NCBI RefSeq assembly: GCF_018199995.1
Contig: NZ_CP073579.1
Location: 62,001-126,000, forward strand
Source: Photobacterium sp. GJ3
Lineage (GTDB): Bacteria > Pseudomonadota > Gammaproteobacteria > Enterobacterales > Vibrionaceae
Direction: 5' to 3'
DNA length: 64,000 nucleotides
This document shows, in pieces, positions 18,108 through 24,737 of this stretch (its first letter is position 1; each line of letters begins with the position of its first letter). The notes beneath the pieces are model-generated. The model was not told the DNA's origin and ran no database searches. It was given only the letters and a program-made list of their open reading frames with translations. The translations under genes and the position numbers were made by a program.

Positions 18108-18440
18108 ATGAAAAAAATGATCTTTGTGGCGGTTTCTCTGGCATCTTTGCTGACTGGTTGTGCGGGTCAGATGGCTGCCACACAGGCGACGATGAAACTC
18201 AATATGGATGCGGTGGATAACCGGTATGCACGAGGTGGCCTGACAATTCTGATGTCTCCGGTTTATGCTGTCACCACAGTGGCAGATTACATGGTGCTGA
18301 ACCCGATTGAATTCTGGACCGGTGAAAATGTGGTCACACAAAAACCATCGATTTACGATGCGAAAGGTGAAGACTACATCAAGATCAATGATCAACTGGA
18401 TCAGGAATATAAAACAGCGCCGATCAAACCACTGAACTGA
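18108..18440 (+). CDS. DUF3332 family lipoprotein
   Basis: A 110-residue lipoprotein: MKKMIFVAVSLASLLTGC gives a signal peptide with lipobox LTGC (Cys18). The mature part has the family pattern VDNRYARGG followed by MSPVYAVTT and NPIEFWTG. DUF3332 proteins are common in Vibrionaceae and have no known role. The ATG at 18108 is preferred over 18090 because it starts a canonical signal peptide after GGGG. A palindrome related to the 17-kb repeats follows and may terminate transcription. Confidence 0.8.
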   Translation: MKKMIFVAVSLASLLTGCAGQMAATQATMKLNMDAVDNRYARGGLTILMSPVYAVTTVADYMVLNPIEFWTGENVVTQKPSIYDAKGEDYIKINDQLDQEYKTAPIKPLN

Positions 18441-18457
18441 TGCAGTGTCGCTGATTT

Positions 18458-18481
18458 CCCTCCCTTGATACAAGGGGAGGG
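18458..18481 (+). terminator. Repeat-derived hairpin after the DUF3332 gene
   Basis: CCCTCCCTTG and CAAGGGGAGGG pair around a 3-nt loop with one bulge. It matches the palindromic core of the 17031-17510 array and sits 17 bp after the stop. It is either a lone copy of the repeat or a terminator built from it. Confidence 0.5.
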
Positions 18482-18582
18482 ACACCCCTTCGCTTTCCCG
18501 GTTTTTACAAGCGGGGTCTCCGGTTTGATCCCCAAGTAACCTGCGATATCATGGCGGCCGTTAACTTTTTCGGAAGCCAGGC

Positions 18583-19029
18583 ATGACTCATTCTCAATCA
18601 TCACTCTCTTCGCCCAAAGTGGCTGTCCTTGCCGTCACCTATCAAGATGATCAGCTCATCCTCGTTCAGCGTAAAAATGAACCTCAAAAAGGCGGCTGGG
18701 GCTTTCCCGGTGGATCCGTCTGGCCGGGAGAAAGCCTGCGTGATGCCGCCGTGCGCGAACTGAAAGAAGAAACCAGCGTGCAGGCTATCGCTGAGCAACT
18801 GTTGGAAGTGGTTGAAGTGAACGAATTCGATGCAGACAACCGACATCATCATTTTATTCTGGTGCCCGTGCTCTGCCGGTATGTGGCCGGAGATTTACAA
18901 GCGGGGGATGATGCCAGTGATTGTCGCTGGATGTCTGTCGGTGAAATTGTCAGCAAACAGGCGGATCTCATCGATAAAGTGGCGGATGTGGCGCTGCAGG
19001 CAAATCAATATTTATTGATTCAGCGATAA
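18583..19029 (+). CDS. Nudix hydrolase
   Basis: A 148-residue Nudix protein. The Nudix box GSVWPGESLRDAAVREL plus KEET fits G-x5-E-x7-R-E-L-x-E-E, with the usual final Gly replaced by Ser. The core WGFPGGSVWPGE and later WMSVGEI are typical of ADP-ribose or nucleotide pyrophosphatases in the MutT/NUDT1-like group. It hydrolyses a nucleoside diphosphate linked to another moiety; the substrate cannot be assigned. GGAAG precedes the ATG. It appears monocistronic. Confidence 0.88.
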   Translation: MTHSQSSLSSPKVAVLAVTYQDDQLILVQRKNEPQKGGWGFPGGSVWPGESLRDAAVRELKEETSVQAIAEQLLEVVEVNEFDADNRHHHFILVPVLCRYVAGDLQAGDDASDCRWMSVGEIVSKQADLIDKVADVALQANQYLLIQR

Positions 19030-19410
19030 AGATGACCTGATTTGCTTTTCCAAGTCAGTATGAAAACAAGGCGGTATCGACTTGAGACATCAAGTAGTCA
19101 TAGAACTTTCATTTTTCATTTCTTTCTTTATTTCCTTAGGGTAAATCCAGCCGTGCTGCGCATGAAGTTTGCATCGCAGCCGAGCATCTGCTCATTAAAT
19201 GGGAATCGCCCTCTACCGCCTCCTGAAGAGATAAACTTTTTTATTCGCCTCCGGCTCCGGAAGATTCGGGTTGCGTGCCTCTACGCGTTGATTTAGTGCC
19301 TTAAAATGGCGAAATAAGGGTGTTTTAAATCTTTGTTTTTCAAGGGGTTGTTTTTCTTTCTTCCGTACATCCGCAGTGTTAGTCTCTGATTCAAATTGAA
19401 GGAGACGATG
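19030..19410. other. Intergenic region upstream of qnr
   Basis: About 380 bp. The 19100-19135 stretch is T/C-rich and 19330-19370 is AT-rich. A 67-codon minus-strand frame (19213-19416) crosses the qnr start region and has no recognisable pattern. I looked for a LexA box (CTGT-N8-ACAG), as known before qnrB, and did not find one. The region presumably holds the qnr promoter. Confidence 0.4.
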
Positions 19411-20067
19411 ATGCACAAAGAAAATGAATTATTTAATCAGGTTAATTTTTCCCGTCAGGATTTATCAGAGGCTGTCTTCAAGCACTGTCAGTTTTATCGT
19501 TGTGACTTTAGTCGGGCTAATTTGAGGGATGCTGTTTTTGAAAACTGTAAGTTGATTGAGTCGGGTGCTCTTGAAGGCTGTGATTTTGCTTATTGCGACT
19601 TACGTGATGCGAGTTTTAAAGATTGTCAGTTAGCGTTGGCAAATTTTAAAGGTGCCAATTGTTTCGGCATTGAATTCAGAGACAGCGATCTGAAAGGTGC
19701 CAATTTTATTCAGGCGAGTTTTGTGAATCAGGTCAGTCATCAAATGTATTTTTGCGCTGCTTTTATTACTGGCTGTAATTTAAGCTATACCAATTTTGAA
19801 CGCCAGTGTCTTGAAAAATGTGAATTATTTGAAAATAAATGGTATGGCGCGAACTTACGGGGAGCATCTTTGAAAGGGGCGGATTTATGCAGAAGTGTTT
19901 TCTCTGAAGACAGCTGGGGACAGTTTTCTGTCCAGGGGGCAGATCTCAGCCATTCAGAACTTGATGGGCTTGATCCCCGAAAAGTCGATTTAACAGGAGT
20001 GAAAATCTGCGACTGGCAGCAAGCGCAATTGCTGGAACCACTCGGTGTTATTGTGCTTCCCGGTTGA
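19411..20067 (+). CDS. qnr: Qnr-family pentapeptide repeat protein (QnrVC-like)
   Basis: A 218-residue pentapeptide-repeat protein, exactly the canonical Qnr length. A(D/N)LXX-type repeats run through the whole chain, and the sequence follows QnrVC/QnrA closely: CDLRDASFKDCQL, KGANCFGIEFRD, GCNLSYTNFERQCLEKCELF, LDGLDPRKVDLTGVKICDWQ. Qnr proteins mimic DNA and protect gyrase and topoisomerase IV from quinolones. Chromosomal copies are common in Vibrionaceae. ATG at 19411 lies 6 nt after GGAG and is preferred over 19408. No integron or attC-like structure flanks it, so it looks resident. Confidence 0.92.
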   Translation: MHKENELFNQVNFSRQDLSEAVFKHCQFYRCDFSRANLRDAVFENCKLIESGALEGCDFAYCDLRDASFKDCQLALANFKGANCFGIEFRDSDLKGANFIQASFVNQVSHQMYFCAAFITGCNLSYTNFERQCLEKCELFENKWYGANLRGASLKGADLCRSVFSEDSWGQFSVQGADLSHSELDGLDPRKVDLTGVKICDWQQAQLLEPLGVIVLPG

Positions 20068-20091
20068 TGCGGTTTCGATGGTGAAAATGCC

Positions 20092-20157
20092 AAATCCGTG
20101 CGCGCTGTTCGAACCTCACCCTGACGCTCCCCTTGCCAAAAGGAGGGTATCGCCGTG
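20092..20157 (-). repeat. Partial inverted copy of the 17-kb repeat
   Basis: AAATCCGTGCGCGCTGTTCG and the following CACCCTGACGCTCCCCTTGC read as the reverse complement of the linker and palindrome in the 17031-17510 array, with a few mismatches (AAAGGAGGG for AAGGGGAGGG). It lies between qnr and the glutathionylspermidine-synthase-like gene. Confidence 0.7.
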
Positions 20158-20220
20158 GTAAAAAAGGATTGGGCTCAGGTATGCATTTTTGATTGTCATC
20201 GGTGACGGCGGTGATGAAAA

Positions 20221-20238
20221 CGGCGGAGACCTCCGCCG
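20221..20238 (-). terminator. Terminator of the YgiC-like gene
   Basis: CGGCGGAG and CTCCGCCG form a perfect 8-bp stem with a 2-nt centre. On the minus strand it is followed by TTTTCATC. It sits 17 bp past the stop at 20256. Confidence 0.75.
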
Positions 20239-20255
20239 CTTACCGTCGGGAAATG

Positions 20256-21422
20256 TTAATCCAGAATAATATGCGGAATAAACATTGAGGTATCTTTGGT
20301 GATGTATCCGACATCTTCCCGGATGGTTAATCCGGCGGGCTCGTCATTGATGAGCCAACTGCCGATCAGCATATGGTTGTGACCAAAGCGAGGCAGCTGC
20401 GTATATTGCTGCACAATATAGCCTTCTTCCCCATATGGGCCGGGCTCATGCTGCAGGATCTGGCCCGCGCGGTGAACACTGATATTGGAGCCTTCCCGGC
20501 TGAATATTGGCTTTTTCACAAAATCAGTCAGGCTGGCTGCTTTGGGATCATCGGCAAAGTACGTTGGCAGTAAGTTCGGGTGATTCGGAAACATCTCCCA
20601 CAGCAGTGGCAGAATGGCTTTATTGGAGCTGATGCTCTTCCACATTGGCTCCAGCCAGTTCACATTGGCCGTTTTCAGATGAACGGCGTACTCCTCACGA
20701 AACATAAATTCCCAGGGATACAGCTTGAACATCCATCGGATCGGGTGATCATCCAGATCGGTAAATTCGCCGTCTTCGTTCACGCCAATATCTTCCACGT
20801 AAACGAACGCAATGTTCAGGCCGGCTTCTTTTGCACAATCTTCCAGATATTGCACTGTGTCTCTGTCTTCAATGCTGTCCCGGCAGCAGGCAAAGTGCAG
20901 TGTCTGACCGGGCTGATAGTTCCCCAATGCTGCCATTCGCTGAATCATGAGTTCCTGAATCAGGTTGAACTGATCCGCCCGTCGCGGCAGTTTACCGGCA
21001 TTGACCTGATCTTCCAGCCACAACCACTGCCAGAAGCTGGCTTCATACAGTGAGGTTGGCGTATCGCTGTTAAATTCGAGAAGTTTGGCAGGCTGCTTTC
21101 CATCATAAGAAAAATCCAGTCGCCCGTATAAACTGGGTGCTTTCTGCTTCCAGGAGCTCGCAATCAGATCCCACATGTTTTCCGGGATCTGAAATTTACG
21201 CAGTAATTGTTCATCCCGGATCACGCGGTTTGTCGCTTCCAGACTCATTTCATGAAGCTCTGCGGTCGGGACTTCCAGATCTTTTTCAATTTGCTTCAGC
21301 GAGAACTGATAGTAGCGATCTTCCATCCAGTAAGGTTCGCCATCCAGTGTATGGAAGCGGAATCCAAACTCGTCGGCAAGGGTTTTCCAGTTGGGACGGG
21401 GCGTAATGGGTACCTGAATCAT
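20256..21422 (-). CDS. ygiC: Glutathionylspermidine synthase-like ATP-grasp protein (YgiC/YjfC family)
   Basis: A 388-residue protein of the glutathionylspermidine-synthase C-domain family, close to the length of E. coli YgiC. Family hallmarks are the N-terminal ITPRPNWKTLADEFGFRFHT, KLLEFNSDTPTSLYEA (ATP-grasp phosphate/Mg region), YPWEFMFREEYA, WLEPMWKSISSNKAILPLLW and a C-terminal ...YITKDTSMFIPH. YgiC and YjfC lack the amidase half of Gss; they are thought to ligate a peptide or glutathione-like acid to an amine, with no settled substrate. The ATG at 21422 gives the family N-terminus; the 20-residue extension upstream is not conserved-looking. Confidence 0.85.
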   Translation of the reverse strand: MIQVPITPRPNWKTLADEFGFRFHTLDGEPYWMEDRYYQFSLKQIEKDLEVPTAELHEMSLEATNRVIRDEQLLRKFQIPENMWDLIASSWKQKAPSLYGRLDFSYDGKQPAKLLEFNSDTPTSLYEASFWQWLWLEDQVNAGKLPRRADQFNLIQELMIQRMAALGNYQPGQTLHFACCRDSIEDRDTVQYLEDCAKEAGLNIAFVYVEDIGVNEDGEFTDLDDHPIRWMFKLYPWEFMFREEYAVHLKTANVNWLEPMWKSISSNKAILPLLWEMFPNHPNLLPTYFADDPKAASLTDFVKKPIFSREGSNISVHRAGQILQHEPGPYGEEGYIVQQYTQLPRFGHNHMLIGSWLINDEPAGLTIREDVGYITKDTSMFIPHIILD

Positions 21423-21530
21423 GATACTGCTCGAATATGAATAACTGGGCGATATTATTGTGCGCCTGCGTGCAGAAAGCAAAGTCCGGTTGTGACTGAA
21501 AAGACCGACTTGGATCCTGATCCCATTCTG

Positions 21531-21577
21531 TTGAAAGGAATATATATGACGTATACAATTCGTATATCAAACGTATA
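21531..21577 (+). promoter_or_regulatory. Sigma70-type promoter overlaid by three 11-bp-phased CGTATA repeats
   Basis: TTGAAA (21531-21536), a 17-bp spacer and TACAAT (21554-21559) make a near-consensus promoter. CGTATA occurs at 21550, 21561 and 21572, exactly 11 bp apart, covering the -10 region and the expected start site. The first codon of the ParD-like gene is at 21594. Repeats spaced by about one helical turn are typical sites for ribbon-helix-helix repressors, so autoregulation by the ParD-like product is likely (inference). Confidence 0.75.
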
Positions 21578-21593
21578 AGATGCGAGTCACAAA

Positions 21594-21806
21594 ATGGGAA
21601 TTGTTAAAATCTCGGAAGAACTTCACGAAGAGATCCGGAAAGCCAGTCAGACGATGTCACGCTCCATTAATGCTCAGGCTGAGTTTTGGATCAAAATCGG
21701 GTTGCTGGCAGAAATGAATCCGACACTCACTTATAACGAACTGATTCGTAAGCTATTACTGAGTGATGCGGTCTCGGTTCAGGAATTGATGCATGAACAA
21801 AATTAA
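21594..21806 (+). CDS. ParD-like antitoxin-family protein
   Basis: A 70-residue protein of the ParD-like family (ribbon-helix-helix type). The N-terminal strand MGIVKISEELHEEI is followed by a helix with SRSINAQAEFWIKIGLLAE and a C-terminal NELIRKLLLSD segment. In toxin-antitoxin systems such proteins bind their own operator and a toxin. Here no ParE or other toxin follows; instead the stop region overlaps the start of a methionine aminopeptidase gene by 14 bp. The three phased repeats just upstream are the probable operator. Confidence 0.8.
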   Translation: MGIVKISEELHEEIRKASQTMSRSINAQAEFWIKIGLLAEMNPTLTYNELIRKLLLSDAVSVQELMHEQN

Positions 21807-22569
21807 TCTGAAAACTGCGGAAGAAATTGAACTGATGCGGGAATCGGGGCGTTTACTGGCTTCGGTCTTCACTATGTTGGATGATTTTGTGGCTGCCGGT
21901 GTGTCGACTATGGCTATTAACGATCGGGTGGAAGCATTGATTACCGGCGAGCTTTCTGCGCGCCCGGCCAGTAAAGGCCAGTATGATTACCCTTACGTCC
22001 TGAACACGTCAATTAATGAAGTGGTTTGTCATGGCATGCCGGATGAGCAACGGCTACTGAAATCGGGAGATATCATTAACGTTGATATCACGTTAGAGAA
22101 AAACGGTTTTATTGCAGACTCCAGTAAAATGTACTGCATTGGTGAGGTTCAGCCGCATGCCATGCGTCTGGTGAAAAATACCTATGAAGCGATGTGGGAA
22201 GGGATTAAGCAGGTCAGACCGGGGGCGACGCTGGGCGACATTGGGTATGCCATTCAGAAGCATGCTGAGAGTCGTGGTTATTCTGTGGTTCGTGAATACT
22301 GCGGTCATGGCATCGGCCGGGAGATGCATGAAGACCCACAAGTGTTGCATGTGGGTTTGAAAGGACGTGGCTTAAAGTTACAGCCCGGGATGACCTTTAC
22401 GATTGAACCGATGATCAATGAAGGCACGTTCAAAACCAAAACCCAAAAAGATGGCTGGACAGTTGTCACCAAAGATAAAAAGCTCTCGGCGCAATGGGAA
22501 CATACGGTTCTGGTGACGGAAACCGGCTATGAAGTCCTGACGTTGCGACCGGAAGAAGTGGCGGCCTGA
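21793..22569 (+). CDS. map: Type I methionine aminopeptidase
   Basis: A 258-residue type I methionine aminopeptidase. All five metal ligands are in place: Asp98, Asp109, His172, Glu205 and Glu236, matching E. coli Map within one residue. GHGIGREMHEDPQV and MTFTIEPMIN are diagnostic. It removes N-terminal Met from nascent proteins in the cytosol. It starts inside the ParD-like gene (14-bp overlap), so translation is coupled. The housekeeping map usually sits near rpsB/tsf; this copy in a ParD-like operon is probably a second paralogue (inference). Confidence 0.92.
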   Translation: MNKINLKTAEEIELMRESGRLLASVFTMLDDFVAAGVSTMAINDRVEALITGELSARPASKGQYDYPYVLNTSINEVVCHGMPDEQRLLKSGDIINVDITLEKNGFIADSSKMYCIGEVQPHAMRLVKNTYEAMWEGIKQVRPGATLGDIGYAIQKHAESRGYSVVREYCGHGIGREMHEDPQVLHVGLKGRGLKLQPGMTFTIEPMINEGTFKTKTQKDGWTVVTKDKKLSAQWEHTVLVTETGYEVLTLRPEEVAA

Positions 22570-22733
22570 GTTCATCCGCTTGTCGGTCATCCGTATGAAC
22601 TGATTTGATCCGCGTTGATTCCCCTTCATAAAACTGCTCTTGTTGCTTTTCCTCGCCAAACGCAGCATTGTCTGCATCTGTGCCGATTTGAAGCACAAGT
22701 GCATCAATCATCAAAAAGCTGACAAGGAAGGAC

Positions 22734-23168
22734 ATGAGCGCTGGTATTACATTGACGACGGCACCAACCGAAGAGGATATCGAAGCGATTCGCACGGGGT
22801 TACGTGCGCATAATCTGCCACATCTCGGGACCATCGACAGGCTGCCTGTCGCTTGTTTTTATCACGATCCGCAAGGGAAAAAACTGGGTGGTGTCAGTGG
22901 AATGGTATGGGGAAAATGGCTTCAAATTGATTTCCTCTGGGTTGATCCGTCTCTTCAGCATCAGGGCATTGGCCGCCAGCTACTGACGCAGATTGAACAC
23001 CACGCCAAAGCGTGTGGATGCCATTCTGTACTGCTCGATACATTCAGTTTTCAGGCCCGTCCGTTCTACGAAAAGCAAGGATACCGCTGCGTGATGACGC
23101 TGGAGGATTTCCCGCAGAATGCGGACAAACATTATCTGGTGAAATCATTGGCGGGGGAGTTGTCGTGA
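22734..23168 (+). CDS. GNAT family N-acetyltransferase
   Basis: A 144-residue GNAT acetyltransferase. The acetyl-CoA pyrophosphate loop is QHQGIGRQLL within FLWVDPSLQHQGIGRQLLTQ, and the C-terminal RPFYEKQGYRCVMTLEDFP is the usual motif B. The target is unknown. AAGGAAGG precedes the ATG. Its TGA overlaps the GTG start of the next acetyltransferase gene (GTGA), so three acetyltransferase genes in a row are probably cotranscribed. Confidence 0.85.
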   Translation: MSAGITLTTAPTEEDIEAIRTGLRAHNLPHLGTIDRLPVACFYHDPQGKKLGGVSGMVWGKWLQIDFLWVDPSLQHQGIGRQLLTQIEHHAKACGCHSVLLDTFSFQARPFYEKQGYRCVMTLEDFPQNADKHYLVKSLAGELS

Positions 23169-23674
23169 CTATTTTATCGACTGAGCGTCTGAATATCAGG
23201 CCGCTGACAGAGTCAGACGTTGATTTTATTTATGCCTTATACAACACCGCAGGATTTTTGCGGTTTGTCGGCGATAAGCAACTGCATACCCGGCAAGATG
23301 CCCAACGGTATCTGATCCAGCACTTAATCCGGCTTTACGAAGTCCCGGGCATGGGCTTGCTGCGGGTGAGCCTGAAATCGGATGATACACCCATTGGGAT
23401 ATGCGGCCTGATCAAGCGGGACTCACTGCAGGATATCGATTTGGGGTATGGCTATCTGCCTGAATATGAAGGATTGGGGTATGCGTTTGAAGCTGCCGGG
23501 TGTCTTCGGGATTTTGCAAAGCAACACATGAACCTGAAACGCTTGGTCGCGATCACAGATGCTCAGAATACGCGCTGTATTCAACTGCTGGCGCGGTTAG
23601 GATTTCAATTTGAGCACATTCAGGAAGATTTGCCGCAGGGTGGTCAACTGGCTTTGTATGGCGTTGCATTGTGA
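23165..23674 (+). CDS. RimJ/RimL-type GNAT acetyltransferase
   Basis: A 169-residue GNAT protein of the RimJ/RimL type: TERLNIRPLTESDVDFIYAL at the N-terminus, GICGLIKRD, then DLGYGYLPEYEGLGYAFEAA for acetyl-CoA binding and VAITDAQNTRCIQLLARLGF. The start is GTG at 23165, preceded by GGGGGAG and overlapping the upstream stop; the longer frame from 23012 lies inside the neighbour and is rejected. It probably acetylates an N-terminal amine or a small molecule. Confidence 0.85.
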   Translation: MTILSTERLNIRPLTESDVDFIYALYNTAGFLRFVGDKQLHTRQDAQRYLIQHLIRLYEVPGMGLLRVSLKSDDTPIGICGLIKRDSLQDIDLGYGYLPEYEGLGYAFEAAGCLRDFAKQHMNLKRLVAITDAQNTRCIQLLARLGFQFEHIQEDLPQGGQLALYGVAL

Positions 23675-23694
23675 GTGAACTCAGGAGGAAGACC

Positions 23695-24285
23695 GTGTCA
23701 GAATCGATGACAGAAAGAGAAAAAATGATGGCTGGGCTGCCTTATAACGCCCGGGATGAAGCCTTGATTGCGGATCGCAAGGCCGCAAAATTGATGTGTC
23801 ACCGTTTTAATCTGGCGGATCCGGGGGATATGGAAGCGCGGATGGCGATTTTAGCAACGCAGGTTCAATTCCAGGGCGATGCGCACATGGAACCCTCTTT
23901 CTACTGCGACTATGGTTACAACATCACGCTGGGAGACAATTTCTATTCCAACCACAATCTGACGATTCTGGATGTTTGCCCGGTACGCATTGGGAAGAAT
24001 GCGTTTATCGGCCCGAATGTGATGATTTCTGCGGCGACACATCCGATTGATCCGATGGAACGCCTGCAAGCAGAAGATGGCGCGCCCATTTCAATTGGCG
24101 ACAATGTGTGGCTTGGGGGAAATGTCAGTGTCTTGCCGGGCATTCGCATCGGTGATAATTGCGTGATTGGTGCGGGCAGTGTGGTCACGAAAGATATCCC
24201 GGACAACAGTGTTGCTGCCGGAAACCCGTGTCGGGTTTTACGAAGCATTACACCCTCTGAATCCGTTGCTGTTTCTGCGGACTGA
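23695..24285 (+). CDS. Maltose/galactoside-type sugar O-acetyltransferase
   Basis: A 196-residue left-handed beta-helix acetyltransferase. An N-terminal Mac domain (SMTEREKMMAGLPYNARD) precedes hexapeptide repeats; ISAATHPIDPMER contains the catalytic His, and VWLGGNVSVLPGIRIGDNCV and AGSVVTKDIPDNSVAAGNPC are typical. It transfers acetyl from acetyl-CoA to a sugar hydroxyl. GTG at 23695 has AGGAGG 7 nt upstream and is preferred over GTG at 23671, which has none. It is third in the acetyltransferase run. Confidence 0.88.
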   Translation: MSESMTEREKMMAGLPYNARDEALIADRKAAKLMCHRFNLADPGDMEARMAILATQVQFQGDAHMEPSFYCDYGYNITLGDNFYSNHNLTILDVCPVRIGKNAFIGPNVMISAATHPIDPMERLQAEDGAPISIGDNVWLGGNVSVLPGIRIGDNCVIGAGSVVTKDIPDNSVAAGNPCRVLRSITPSESVAVSAD

Positions 24286-24309
24286 TTGATCTGAAGAGGA
24301 GCCATAGCG

Positions 24310-24699
24310 ATGGTTACAGCGGTCCGAACACATCTGATGTTTGAAGGTGATGCCGAAGAGGCGATCAATCTTTATACCCGCTTATTCGAGTTTTCTGAGA
24401 TCAAGTCGATTGATCGTTATGAAGACGGGGATGCCGCGGGAAAAATCCGGGTTGCTGTTTTCACCCTTGCAGGCCGGGAGTTTATGGCGATTGACTCCTT
24501 TGTGACGCATCAGTTCACGTTTACGCCAGCCATGTCGGTATTTGTGGATTGTGAGTCCATCGAGGAATTTGAGCGTGTTTATGCCGCTTTATCTGAAGGT
24601 GGTCATGCGCTGATGCCTGCTGAAAATTATGGTTTCAGCCAGCGTTTCGGCTGGTTGAACGACAGGTTTGGTGTGTCCTGGCAAATTAATCTGCCGTGA
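24310..24699 (+). CDS. VOC/PhnB-like family protein
   Basis: A 129-residue vicinal-oxygen-chelate fold protein of the PhnB-like type. Visible features are HLMFEGDAEEAINLYTRLF at the start, REFMAIDSF in the middle, and a C-terminal FGWLNDRFGVSWQINLP. Members include 3-demethylubiquinone methyltransferase-like and resistance-type proteins, but most are uncharacterised. It follows the sugar acetyltransferase by 24 bp with GAGGAG upstream and may be the last gene of that unit. Confidence 0.85.
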   Translation: MVTAVRTHLMFEGDAEEAINLYTRLFEFSEIKSIDRYEDGDAAGKIRVAVFTLAGREFMAIDSFVTHQFTFTPAMSVFVDCESIEEFERVYAALSEGGHALMPAENYGFSQRFGWLNDRFGVSWQINLP

Positions 24700-24702
24700 G
24701 TT

Positions 24703-24728
24703 AATCGGCCAGACGCAACTGGCCGATT
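24703..24728. terminator. Bidirectional hairpin between VOC and GMC genes
   Basis: AATCGGCCAG and CTGGCCGATT form a perfect 10-bp stem with a 6-nt loop, between convergent stops at 24699 and 24738. It is symmetrical, with A/T at the stem ends, and probably serves both genes. Confidence 0.6.
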
Positions 24729-24737
24729 GGGTGGATC

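Noticed and set aside
19213..19410. LexA box or small protein upstream of qnr
   Set aside because: No CTGT-N8-ACAG dyad is present, and the 67-codon minus-strand frame has no recognisable pattern.
21594..22569. Conventional ParDE toxin-antitoxin system
   Set aside because: The second gene is a complete methionine aminopeptidase with all five metal ligands, not a ParE/RelE toxin.
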